Shown here in pieces: positions 1 through 11,700 of a stretch of DNA of 64,000 nt (position 1 is the stretch's first letter; every line of letters starts with the position of its first letter). The notes beneath the pieces are model-generated. The model was not told the origin of the DNA, ran no database searches, and was given only the letters and a program-made list of their open reading frames with translations. Origin of the DNA: Glandiceps talaboti (Eukaryota > Hemichordata > Enteropneusta > Spengelidae); contig NC_135565.1 of assembly GCF_964340395.1 (NCBI RefSeq), positions 3,616,642 to 3,680,641 on the forward strand, read 5' to 3'. Position numbers and translations under genes: made by a program.

Positions 1-2176
1 AAAATAACACTAATAACACTTACAATATAAGTACATACTGCAGACCAGCTTGTCTTTTGTTAGGAATCTTAAACTGTAACAAGGCATCCCAAGGACCATC
101 CCCAACGATATCATATATATTCATGTGTGCAATTATTGTTTGTCAACTTAACACAAATGAAGTAACATCAACTCAAAATTCCTGTGTAATTAGTTCAGCC
201 ATTATGACTTATGTTTAAACGTACAAATACTCAGCTAGAATAATCATGGTGTTCTGACATCAACATCTGTTGTCATCATATCGTGAATATTGGTACACGT
301 GATTGACTGCCATCAAAGACCCAATCATCAATGCCAAATTGGGTTCCTAATTAGTTTTTAAACATGACAATGTTCATACATTGTTGATTGAGTGACACTC
401 CTTCATTGCCTGAATGATGTTGGCTCAGATTTGTATTTGAAGCTGTATCAATGTCTTTACGTCGAAGCACATGTCACTTGGAAATTATCTTTAGTGTCAA
501 GAACACCCATTTTGGGAAATCACTTGACGTGGATCTATGATTGGTCTTGGTCCAATTTTTTGCGAGCTAATGACAGCTTATGCCATTTGAGGACGTGCTA
601 TGCTAACACATAAAACTCCCAAAGCAAGAATTCATAGTATGTCAAAAGATTTTGAAGTCAGAGTACCTTGATTATTCCTGATGACATATAACAGACGCAC
701 TTTATCATTAGGTTTAGTACAATTGCTAGGAGTATGATAGCACTCTTCAGATTCAGCTGTGCTAAAAAAACAAACCCAGCAGTTAACATTATGAACAGTT
801 AAACTCTTTGAAGTTTGATACATTCTTAAACTTTTGGCTTTTCTTAAAACACCAACAGTTAACATAATTATTGTATCACGTAAACTCTACTAAAAAACCC
901 CAATGTTTTATGTACTTTTTAACTTCAGCTTTGCTAAAAATACCAACAGTTAATTTTACTTTAAAATCTATAAAAACACAAACAAACAATGTTTTATCTA
1001 AGGATAGAATACATACTTCAGTACAAACAATAGTTTTGAACAGAGAACTTTAATTCAACACTCATCTATAAAATCACATTAAAAAGCGAGAAATCACAGA
1101 AAAAAATCTTCAACGCCGGTGAGTTTACTACGCATAGATACAACGTTACAATTTCTGACGTTCTTTCAGAGTTCAAAGTCCACATCTAATAGTTAATACG
1201 CGACATTACAGTTTGACGACTAAACGTGATAGGAATAAACTTTAGGTATCTGTCAAGAACTTCAAGTTTGGAAACATTGCATCTATTCTATTCTAGTCTA
1301 GGTTAGCTGTACTAATTTCTTTTGAATGGATAAAAAGTTCAAACCTGTAGCTACACCAGTCACAGAAATGCTTCAGTTCTACTTTTTCTATCACCATGAT
1401 TCTTATAATTCCACACCCTGGTTTGTCTCTCTCATTTTCCATATATGGCATGTCCAACTCCTTAGGTTGTTGTTTATCTCCACATGTTGGTGTCTGCCCC
1501 CTTAGGTTGGTGTCTGTTTTCCCAGGTTGATGTAAGTCTCCCTAGGTTAGTTTTCAAAACTTGAGGTGTTCCTTGTTTTTGCTGTACTCTCACAGTAACT
1601 ACTTTATCCTGGAATTTTCAAAGCCTTTTCCTACTCCTCTTTTCTTCTCCTCTTCATTCCAGATGTTTTCCTCTTTTCCTGGACTTTCCTTTGCCATCTT
1701 CTTCTCCTCACAGTACATCAAGGAAGTTTACAATAATGTCTACAGTTTACAATACTTTGGTTACTATAACAACTGGCATCAACACTAGCACAATATTTGG
1801 TTCACAAAGTTACAGTGATGTAGTGGTGACACTTGGGAATGTTTATAGATGATTAACCTTTGAACTTTATATGACCTTTCACCCCTACACCTATGAAGAG
1901 AGAGGGAAAAAGAATCAATACAAGAAACATGACAACACCTGACCATCTTAAACCAAGAATTCATTCAAACACGCAACCATAAATATAAGATTCTTAACAA
2001 AATCTAAATAATTTAAAACAAGTTAGTAACATAATACAAATATTGAAATAAGGATACATTTTATCAATACATGAATACATACATTTCATACATCGTGTCC
2101 AAAGTTATTGAGAACCCTGGCAAAAGATCTCGAGATATATAACTGTTGAAAATATTGTATTAATCATGGTAACTTA
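1..2176. other. Gene-free 3' flank of CPSF6
   Basis: AT-rich DNA with no ORF above 80 codons and no recognisable domain. Part could be the distal 3'UTR exon of CPSF6 (minus strand); I see no decisive acceptor plus poly(A) signal. Confidence 0.5.
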
Positions 2177-2514
2177 AAGTGGCCATATGGATGAAGACTA
2201 GGTATTTATTTTGGATTTTTTAATTTATAAAACAACTTTATCATGGCTCCTGACTTAAATAATGAACATGAAACAACACCGACTTCATTCTGTGTTTGTA
2301 ACTCAATAAATTGCAAAAAAGCTATAAAAAAAATGTGTGAAAGGTTTGTTATTATACAATAACTAACATTTTACACATTTATTAATCTTTTGCAATCTAT
2401 TGAGTTACAAAGAAGGACTTAGTATATGTCGCTTTGTGTTGATTTTTCAAGTAGGAATTCATGATAAAATTGTTTTATAATTTAAATACCCAGACCTCAT
2501 CAATATGGCCACTT
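2177..2514. repeat. Foldback (MITE-like) element, about 338 bp
   Basis: Arms of about 150 bp face each other. It opens AAGTGGCCATATGGATGA and closes with the complement of AAGTGGCCATATTGATGA. Both arms carry ATTTATAAAACAA and TTGTAACTCAATA blocks in inverted order. No clear target-site duplication. Confidence 0.7.
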
Positions 2515-3067
2515 GAGATAGTTTGTGTCAACATCGATCAGAGCCTGGAAACAGGTGTAGATTTAACCCTTGTTTATTCTCTTTCTTATTATCTCTGTAA
2601 CTATGTGTGTGTCCAGACTATCATATTATTATTCCCAAGTTACCTTTATAATGAATACATAATTGTACAATTTTGATGCAAATTTAGATCATTTTCACAA
2701 CAAAATATCTTTGCTATGAAGTTACAAACAATATACATGAACATGTATAACATAAATCATCTCCGTGAGAGAAATACACACAAAAAATGCACCGAAATAT
2801 ACACCTCCAAGGTTTTAAGGAATTGATTTATCACATAAATTGTATTTATAACTAGGAACTAAGTGGATAACCCTGTAAGGTATCTTATTATCCTTCAAAA
2901 GATATACATTGTATAACTACTAGACTGACAAGATATTTTGGACCTCACTTCTGGTCCCTAAATAGGTTGCAAACAGCACCCTCTAGTGGCCAAACCATGA
3001 AATCTTTGATTTCTTGGATAACTGTAATATGGTACATTAATTAAATTTGTTATATTAAGGAAAAGTA

Positions 3068-3140
3068 ACACGTGTAGGAATTGAACCCATATCCCCTAAA
3101 CACTAATCAGAGTGCTCTAACCAGCTGAGCTAACGTGACA
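3068..3140 (-). repeat. tRNA-like SINE head / tRNA pseudogene
   Basis: On the minus strand, box A TAGCTCAGCTGG (complement of 3121-3132) and box B GGTTCAATTCC (complement of 3077-3087) stand at tRNA spacing, with a D-arm GCTCAGCTGGTTAGAGC. The acceptor stem pairs only partly and the anticodon stem is irregular, so a degenerate SINE head is likelier than a working tRNA. Confidence 0.5.
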
Positions 3141-3153
3141 ACTGGTAGATACC

Positions 3154-3154
<1 letters not shown>

Positions 3155-3209
<55 letters not shown>
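3155..3209. repeat. (AT)n microsatellite
   Basis: Uninterrupted TA dinucleotides directly beside the tRNA-like head. Confidence 0.95.
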
Positions 3210-3211
<2 letters not shown>

Positions 3212-3872
3212 CTTATTTGGTATAGTTAGAGCATTTTGTTTTAATTTCTTATAAGATAGCCTCCGTTTCATGTTATTATACAGACAGAATGATTACGTGG
3301 GTCCTGTGGACATTACTCTGAGTACATTTCAATAAATACTAAATTAGAACTTAGTAGTAAATGGATACCACAGGACTACATGATACATGGGTCAAATACC
3401 AGTACTTTGAGATGTAATATATGAATGAATTGATGTTGAACGAAACCATTACTCAATAACAACCCTAGATTGTTTGCTACCGATTTACTATAGCAGTAAG
3501 TGGTGTAAAATACATGTACGTTGACAGCCATTGACTGGAATACCGTAACAACAGTGTTTATAAAATGGGGTGAAATGGGACAGGAACATGTGATTATGGA
3601 TAGCTGGTAAGAGACCTGTAAGTCTAGCCACACAATATGTTCATTCCAAATTGCTGTACACAACATGGTGCATAACACATTCTCTAGATATTGAAATACT
3701 AACCATATCTAAAATGCATACAACATCCCCTTTATATATATATATCCATTTACACTGGTTATTTCAATGTACAAAACGCTGTATAACTTTGTATAAATAT
3801 ATCCTTATTTATCAATATAAACATATTTGTTTATGAAATGAAAATTTTCTAATCTCAGAGTAAAAAAAATTT

Positions 3873-4007
3873 GGAAGCAAATCCCATATTTTGGTTGACG
3901 TCTCATCAACATCACCAGGGGTGTATTATGGGATATTATTGTGTCTCAAAAGAGACAGATGTACATTGCTAACGAGACGTCAACTAAAAAGTGGGAATTC
4001 CTTTCAA
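3873..4007. repeat. Inverted-repeat element (TTGACGTCTC arms)
   Basis: The left arm carries TCCCA..TTTTGGTTGACGTCTC and the right arm is the complement of TCCCA..TTTTAGTTGACGTCTC. Arms of about 30 bp with several mismatches around a 70-bp core; probably an old MITE. Confidence 0.55.
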
Positions 4008-6003
4008 AAAAATATAATATTTTTTGACTCTAGAGTACAAACCCTTCGTCTATGACAATTCATTCTCATCATAACTGTTTCTGTCATAACATTTTACATT
4101 TGAAGAAAATCAATTTTGGAAATTAAAAAAAAAGCCAGAATTTACAAAAGAAAGCAGACTGCTTTCCATATTTAATCAGAACAATTTGAATATTTCTAGT
4201 TTTGACAAGGAAAGTGACTAATCCAGTCATGTACCTGTAAATTACTAACAAAAGTGTACCCACAAGTTTAATTGTTAACATAACACTAGAATATTGTGAC
4301 ATAAAAAGGTAGTGTTCCAATAGACCTTTATTTTGTGGTGATTTGCAAGAAAACCCACTTTTATCATTTTCTAACACAATGAAAACTTGGATGGTCACCT
4401 GATCAAATGACATAACATCATTACGTTGATGATGTCGAAATGATTTGGGCAGAAGTTACGTAGTCGCTTCAACAACTAGATTCCACTATTAAAGGTAACG
4501 TCACTATTTTTTTTAATTCATAAATACAATGGAGTGAAGTATCAATTTCTATTCTACAATGAAAACTGTTATCAATTTTTCATTAAAAGGTACGCTGGTT
4601 AGCAATACACGTTATGTTGACATTATTAAGTGGTCTAAGTTTGTTGTCCAATTGTTAAACATATAGACATGATATTATAAACAATATAAACAGATACACA
4701 TTAATATTCTTAAAGTACAATGTACACTTGTTTCCTGGGTGTAAGGTATATGATGAACAAGAGAATTAAAAGCTTATGTGTCTACATTTTACAGAAAAGG
4801 AACAAAGAGAACTATCCAGCACACCCCTAGGGAGAAAGTCGCAGTGAAAATACAATGTAAACTATATTGAAATCAAATAAATAAATAAATCATTTTTTGT
4901 GATAGAAAACAGAAAATAGTATAAATTTTGGCATCTCGGTGAGCAATATTTAATTCAGTCATATATTCCATGTCATTGCTTCACTTTGCCACTAGAGGGT
5001 GCTATAATCTGGAAAGGTATATTACATGTACATATCCAATCTCAGCACCAAGAACTGTAGAATAAATACATCATTAGAAGAAATATTGTATTTTGAAAGG
5101 GCAAGTCAGGCAGCAGTTTTTTTTATGTGTAATAAGTACTTGGTTAGTAGATATATGTTTGAAACAAGTCTTTGCAAAAGACACAGTCCCCCCTCCCTCA
5201 AAAACTTCACTTCTGTGTGACTCACGGATGATACAACATAGACCACAGAGTCAGCTCCAAGATCTGTTCTTACAATACACTTCATTTCAAGACATCTGAC
5301 TCGCCCTTTCCAACAAAAGTTTAACATGTCTGACACAAATACAAACAAGAAAGTGACACGGAAAACAGAGAACATAACACACATGAAAGAAGACAATGAT
5401 TGTACATGTAATAAGAGACAGAATTTAAGAAACTCATCATAATATGTCGTCATTTTTTCTTGGGTCCTATCATCAAATCATATATCTACAATATTGAAAA
5501 ACATTTTGAGGTACTTATAAGCAGGGTTCTCCTAGCACCAAATGAGTACTGGTCAAAGTCATGTTTCATTTCGGTTAGTACCGACCAGTATGGAGATAAC
5601 CCTGGGTGTAAACATTATTATCAGGTTAGGGAGGCTGCTCAAAGAGTTTCTACTTCACTAGGGGGACCAGAAATCTGAAAAAATATTGCAACACTGGTAA
5701 AAGGATCACACTTTCCATTGCACATTAATGCTGCGTTAACTGACGTCACCTATAACAATAATGAGCTATACATAGTTTAATTTCTTTAAAAACAAACAAC
5801 TTAAAAGAGATATACCGGTACATATATCCATAACTATGAAGAATGTGGTTCACAATATCATGTTGTGGAATAGCGATATTTACAGGACAACGCCTAGCAA
5901 CAAAACTTACATTTACAATACAACAAATTGTACTAGTTTTCTAACTAGTGAATTTACATTTCCTGGAAGACGATTCATATATATATATAATGTTACAGTG
6001 CTT
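4008..6003. other. Gene-free stretch
   Basis: AT-rich, without supported genes. Contains a short copy of a dispersed motif (CACTAGAGGGTGCT near 4990) that also occurs near 2980 and 17670. Confidence 0.4.
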
Positions 6004-6104
6004 TAGTCTGTAAGGTACGCCATGACAGGACGCCCTCACACATCGGTTAACCCGTCCGGAAGAGACAGGTGAGGGCGGAATGACACAGTGTATCTTACAG
6101 TCGA
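6004..6104. mobile_element. MITE family A, copy 1 (9-bp TSD, Mutator-like)
   Basis: 101-bp element starting TAGTCTGTAAGGTACGCC and ending with the complement of TCGACTGTAAGATA; inside, GCCCTCAC faces GTGAGGGC. Flanked by ACAGTGCTT (5995-6003) and ACAGTGCAT (6105-6113), 8 of 9 matching. The 9-bp duplication is typical of Mutator-like elements. Confidence 0.8.
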
Positions 6105-7072
6105 ACAGTGCATGTAATAAGACTGGTGTGTTTGCTAATTAGATGTAGACAAAGACAAAATGGTACTATGGTCGATTTTTTGGTTCCAAGATGCAATGCG
6201 TGAGACGAGTCACAACGTAGCATATTTGGTATGTGTAAGTTTGTGCTGTCTTTAGTATGTTGCAAATAACATTGTCATTGTGAAATGATGGAAAGACATC
6301 CTGATCTCTTGAATTGTTAAATAAATAGAAAGAACAAAACATCAAACATCATCAATGACACAAACAGTTTGATCTAAGTTATAAATCCAGGCCAGTCAGA
6401 CGACAACCATCCCCTTGAGCAGTGCATGCACCCCCCCATCCCCCCTCCCCCCCCACCCACCCACCACGCTGTGTTTTATTTGTTTACGGTCAAGTTACAA
6501 CAGACATTTTGTCTACATCTAAAGAACAAATACTCCAGGTTGATAGTTGTTGTTACACTTATAGCCAAGTTTAGATTTCCTGCACACTGGTGACATGACC
6601 AGTAAATCACACACAAAACTTTTCCTACGTCTCTTAATTGTTGAAATATCTCCTTTGAGCACTCTCCCTGCCTGCTTACATACACAACAATACACATTAT
6701 TTACAACAATATCTCTACATTATCATAAAAATAGCATTTCTCTGTTTTATAATTACAATAGCTGCTAATTGTGAAATGTGATGTTATAAATTACAGGTCC
6801 CTTTGTAGAGAAGTCATCGCAGATTGACTGAGCTGGTGATGAAAGATTGATTAATAACATTTGGATATACAACAAATTTTTAAATGATGATTTTTAACTT
6901 CATTACCATGACCAGTATGCTGTAAGTGATTTAGAAAGATAATTTCCATGGCTTGCTGCAAAGAGAAAAGGTTTACTATTCACTGGAGGGCGCCCTCTAT
7001 CATAATATGGAGAATATTCTAATTGCCCAGCAACGTCCCAGGCAAACGGACAACCGTTAACGTTGAGCCCTG

Positions 7073-7277
7073 CTGCCTGCCTTGTATTTGGCATTCACCC
7101 TCCTGCACCTAGCCTGCCTGCCTTGTATTTGGCATTCACTCTCCTGCACCTAGCCTGCCTGCCTTGTATTTGGCATTCACTCTCCTGCACCCAGCCTGCC
7201 TGCCTTGTATTTGGCATTCACTCTCCTGCACCTAGCCTGCCTGCCTTGTATTTGGCACTCACCCTCCTATATTTAGT
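7073..7277. repeat. 41-bp minisatellite, about 5 copies
   Basis: Unit TTGTATTTGGCATTCACTCT plus 21 nt, with starts at 7082, 7123, 7164, 7205 and 7246, exactly 41 apart. The 74-codon ORF across it is a by-product of the repeat. Confidence 0.95.
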
Positions 7278-7330
7278 CTGGGTATGAGCACGGGCTATGG
7301 ATACATCTATCTTTGTTAAAACGAAAAGCC

Positions 7331-7404
7331 TATGTACATCTCAGCCTAGTCTAGCTGTTAGAACCTTGTGTATATCTCAGCCTAGTCTAGCTGTTAGAAC
7401 CTTG
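7331..7404. repeat. 36-bp tandem duplication
   Basis: Two copies of a unit containing CTCAGCCTAGTCTAGCTGTT, offset by 36 bp. Confidence 0.9.
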
Positions 7405-8104
7405 GGTAATTCTGCTATCTTTAAAGTCTAGGACACAGGTCGCATAGCAACAAAAGTGTCGTCATTTTTCCGTTAATCATTAGTAGAATGATATTCAGTT
7501 CTTTGTTCTTTTTCTTCTCTACTCTTATGTAAAATGATTAGTGCGATGGGCTGAGGCCTTAACATTTGAAATAAACTACTATTGAAAAGTGCCGTCAAGG
7601 GTTTGCCTGAATACCAGTGGCACTGCCAACCTCTCCTTTGTTCACCAACTTTTCGAGTACAGATTTGAGGTCTTGTTATGAAACTAGTCTGAGCCAAAAG
7701 AATATAGACAGTTTTCATTCAACATCAACCAATTTGCAAAGTAAGAGAGGGAACTCTAACCCCTTAGTCGTGTTCATATCTGCCGGCTACTGCTTGTCAC
7801 TATGAACTTTAACATCCATGTCTGTGTGAACAAAATCATTGCTTACAAGCACAAGGACACACATCTATATACTTGCACACTGATACCATTGTAGTCCCGT
7901 AGTCTAGCTACTAGATTTATTGCTGCAACACAAATCACATCATTGCATGGACTGCACTGACAAATACTGGATATGGATAATAGTGAGAGATTGTCAGTGT
8001 GTGTACCATCATCATACACTAGCTATATTGTCAACTAGTGGGTCACATGGAAAAATTGACTAGATAAATTATTCTCTAACACTTTATAGGTGGTTTTGGA
8101 ATGG

Positions 8105-8106
<2 letters not shown>

Positions 8107-8145
<39 letters not shown>
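8107..8145. repeat. (TG)n microsatellite
   Basis: About 19 TG dinucleotides without interruption. Confidence 0.95.
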
Positions 8146-8146
<1 letters not shown>

Positions 8147-8505
8147 CAATCAACAACATGGCTCAAGAATGAATGTACTTCCATTTGGGCTAGCATCAGG
8201 ACTGAATTGGACGAAAGCCTTCCCACGCCTACTGTTAATACAATGCCGACAAAGGGTCTGCAAATTGGCGAGTTAATCTTGACATTTACTATATTTATGC
8301 ACATAAGAGGTATGCAAACTTCCACATGTCTATGTGTACATCACTACATGTATTTATGCATGGGGTACATGTGTATGTGTACATGTATTTATGTATGTAG
8401 TACATGGTTATGTGCATGTGCATGCTAATAATAGGTTTTATGATATCATAAAAAATGATATATTGTCATACCAGTATGTTACTTACCGCACTAAAACGAC
8501 ACAGT

Positions 8506-8716
8506 TTAACGACGATAACGTTCACGATCCCTATCTCGGTCTCTGTCCCTGTCACGCTCCCTATCTCTGTCTCTGTATTCCCGTTCACGACTTCTATCCC
8601 GATATTCTCTATCCCTGCTACGAGAACGTTCTCTCCTTTCCTTGTGGCGACTCTTGTCCCGTGACGACCTATGGCTCCTTTCCTCTTTGTCATGTGAAGA
8701 TCCCCTTTCTTTACGC
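8506..8716 (-). CDS. CPSF6: CPSF6 terminal coding exon 13 (RS-like domain)
   Basis: 211 nt with stop TAA at 8508-8506. Encodes an Arg-rich tail of alternating RD/RE/RS dipeptides ending RERYRR. In vertebrates this RS-like region mediates transportin-3 nuclear import and contacts with SR proteins. A perfect donor GTAAGT lies about 20 nt beyond the stop (8486-8481), suggesting a 3'UTR intron. Confidence 0.95.
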
Positions 8717-11700
8717 CTGGAATAATAAATTGTATGTTTGCTTGTTGCCGCTGATCTACCCTTTTCATTATACCCAAAATGATAGTTTTCTTTGCTGTCT
8801 CGATTAAATGCAAATAGTGTAGCATGTTTGCCGCTGATGAAATCCTTTTTTTACACATAAAATGATAAATCATGATTACTTGCTTGTTTATTGTCAGTGA
8901 TGGACTGGTTTCAACCACTGCTAATGTATGACATAGTATGCTTGTTTGTTAGTATGTAATGAACTACTTCGGTTATTTATGTTAATATGCTGATTGGAAT
9001 GAACAAGCACACGAAAATGATAAATTGTTTGTTTGTTTGTTGTTACTTACCTATGAACCTCTTTTTTGTGCCTGAAATGATTAATTGTATGTTTGTTTGT
9101 TTGTTGTTGTCTGGAATAAATTTCTTAGCACATGAAATGATAAATAGTATGTTTGTTTGTTTGTTGTCTGAAATGAAATTTCTGGGCATGTGAAATGATA
9201 AAATTTTATGCTTGTTTGCCATTTGAAAAGAATCAATTTCTCAGCATCTACAGCGGTAAAATTGTAAGTTGTTTTTTTCTGTGACAAACCCCTTCTAATA
9301 ACTGAAATAATAAATTATGTTTGTTTGTTTGTTGTTTTTGGTGACTGTCTATGTTTCACTGAAAGTAATGAGTTGCCTATTAAATGAACACATACCATCA
9401 ACAAAGTTTTTTGTGGCATAAAACATTTTTGTCCATATTTTTGAACGGATTCCTTTTTTTTGTATCTCTATTTATGATTTAGTTCAGATGTTATAATTTG
9501 CCCACGTTGTGAGTTAGAGATGTTATCACACTTTACCTTGATCCTGATCCGTATGACTTTGATTCAATCCCATGAAGACAATCTTGAAGTGAACTGATGA
9601 GTACTTTACATCTGTCATCTGATGCTACTTTGGACTGTTTGATGAGAGAGATGGCAGTCACAAGGGTCTCAATAGCACTGGCATACTCAGCTACAGGGGA
9701 AAACATATATATTGTCATGCGAGTACATTACATGTACATCCGTTATCTGATACCTAGATTGTTTGATGAGAGCGATGGCAGTCGCTAGGGTCTCAATAAC
9801 ACTGGCACACTCAGCTATGGGGAGGGGGTATTTTGGGTGTAAAGAAAAAGGGAATTAAAATGGGGAATGTCAGTGTTTACATTTGTCACATCTTGTGCAT
9901 TTTAATGAAGCATTAAAAGAGGAACATGTGCATTAAAATTAGTGTCTGCATAAGTTTGTCTACGCTACCATTAGTGTCTGTATAAGTTTGTCTACGCTAC
10001 CACTAGCATCTGCATAAGTTTGTCTGCACTACCACTAGTGTCTGCATAAGTTTGTCTACGCTACCACTAGTGTCTGTATAAGTTTGTCTGCGCTACCACT
10101 AGCATCTGCATAAGTTTGTCTGCACTACCACTAGTGTCTGCATAAGTTTGTCTGCGCTACCACCAGCATCTGCATAAGTTTGTCTGCGCTACCACTAGCA
10201 TCTGCATAAGTTTGTCTGCGCTACCACTAGCATCTGCATAAGTTTGTCTGCACTACCACTAGTGTCTGTATAAGTTTGTCTGCGCTACCACCAGCATCTG
10301 CATAAGTTTGTCTGCGCTACCACTAGTGTCTGCATAAGTTTGTCTGCAAATCAAGACATAGACACAAGACATAGACAGGATGTTTAGCCTAAAATGTCAG
10401 CTACATGTAGTACGTATAGACATTGTAAGTAAATGATAACTAACAAGTGAACTCATCTCATACAATAAGCAAAAAATGTTGCCATGTAAATCAGTTTATC
10501 ATTTTTTCAACAATGATAGAAGAGATATTTTGTTACCATTACTAGCATCTTGGACTGCTCTTGATATAGCACTGCTTGATACTGTTCTGTTACGATTCAT
10601 AATCTCTTCAAACTCAGCTTCTGACAGTTGTGGTGATGCTGGCCTGAAAGTCATCATTCAATAACTAAACTTTAATATCATTGAAGCAATATGATGTTGA
10701 CTCATTACTTCACATGGTTTTTTATAATAATTTTTTCAGAACCTTTTATTATACACGCATGTCACTTTGATGACTAATTTTATGCCAAATCTGGCTAATG
10801 TTAGAATTCAAGGATATTACATTATAAAAATAAGGTAACTACCAAGAACTATAAAGTAATATGTGCCTGTTAAAATTGATATCACCAATCTCATAGAACA
10901 CAGGTGAGATCTAAAGGAGGTCGTCAGCATTACGCCTGTGTGATGATAATACTTTTTGGATGTTTACACACATTACAAATAAAAATCAAAACAAACAGAA
11001 TCTTTACTATTCTGGCTGAATTTGGCTCGGGACAAATTTCACTGAAAATCAAACTTTCATATGTCAAAGTTTGGACAGAATTGAAGAACTTTGTTCTGGA
11101 TCTTTTTGAAATTTTATAATTTTGGGTTCACTATTTTGTTTTTAAAAAGAAAATTGTCAATCTTTATTTTCCGAAGGAATAATCACAATATTGTGTGGCC
11201 ATATTGGATTTTCAAATGACCTAATTTTTATAAGACTTTGACCTCTATTTCAAAAGTTTTTGTACCCACATTTTTTTAGTTTAACTGAAAATGTTTTTTT
11301 TGTACAAAGTAACAGCAATTGCTTAAATAGTTTATTTCAGAGGTACCTTTCATAGATTTCATTCCATTTCTTTCTTTAATAAGTGACTTACCTTTCTGGT
11401 GGTGGTGGTCTGAAGGGATCTGGTTCATACCTTGGTGGCGGAGGGCCAAAGTGATCAGGTTGTGGAGGAGGCTGGAAATATCAAAACAGAAAGTTTAAGT
11501 CACCTCACAACAAAATATTAGTCATATATTACTACAACCAGGTGTTGTTGTGTTTGCAAATCTTGATGATTTTATTAACGGCTAGAACTCCAGTAAAATA
11601 CCATTTCCTGTCTAAGAATGGACAAGTGGAAAAATAAATTTCTAATATTACTACTGTAGAAACTGAAGTATACTTTTGCGAAGATTGACACAAACTAAAA

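Noticed and set aside
9940-10348. CRISPR-like array
   Set aside because: 32-bp units are head-to-tail with no unique spacers, and the context is a eukaryotic intron.
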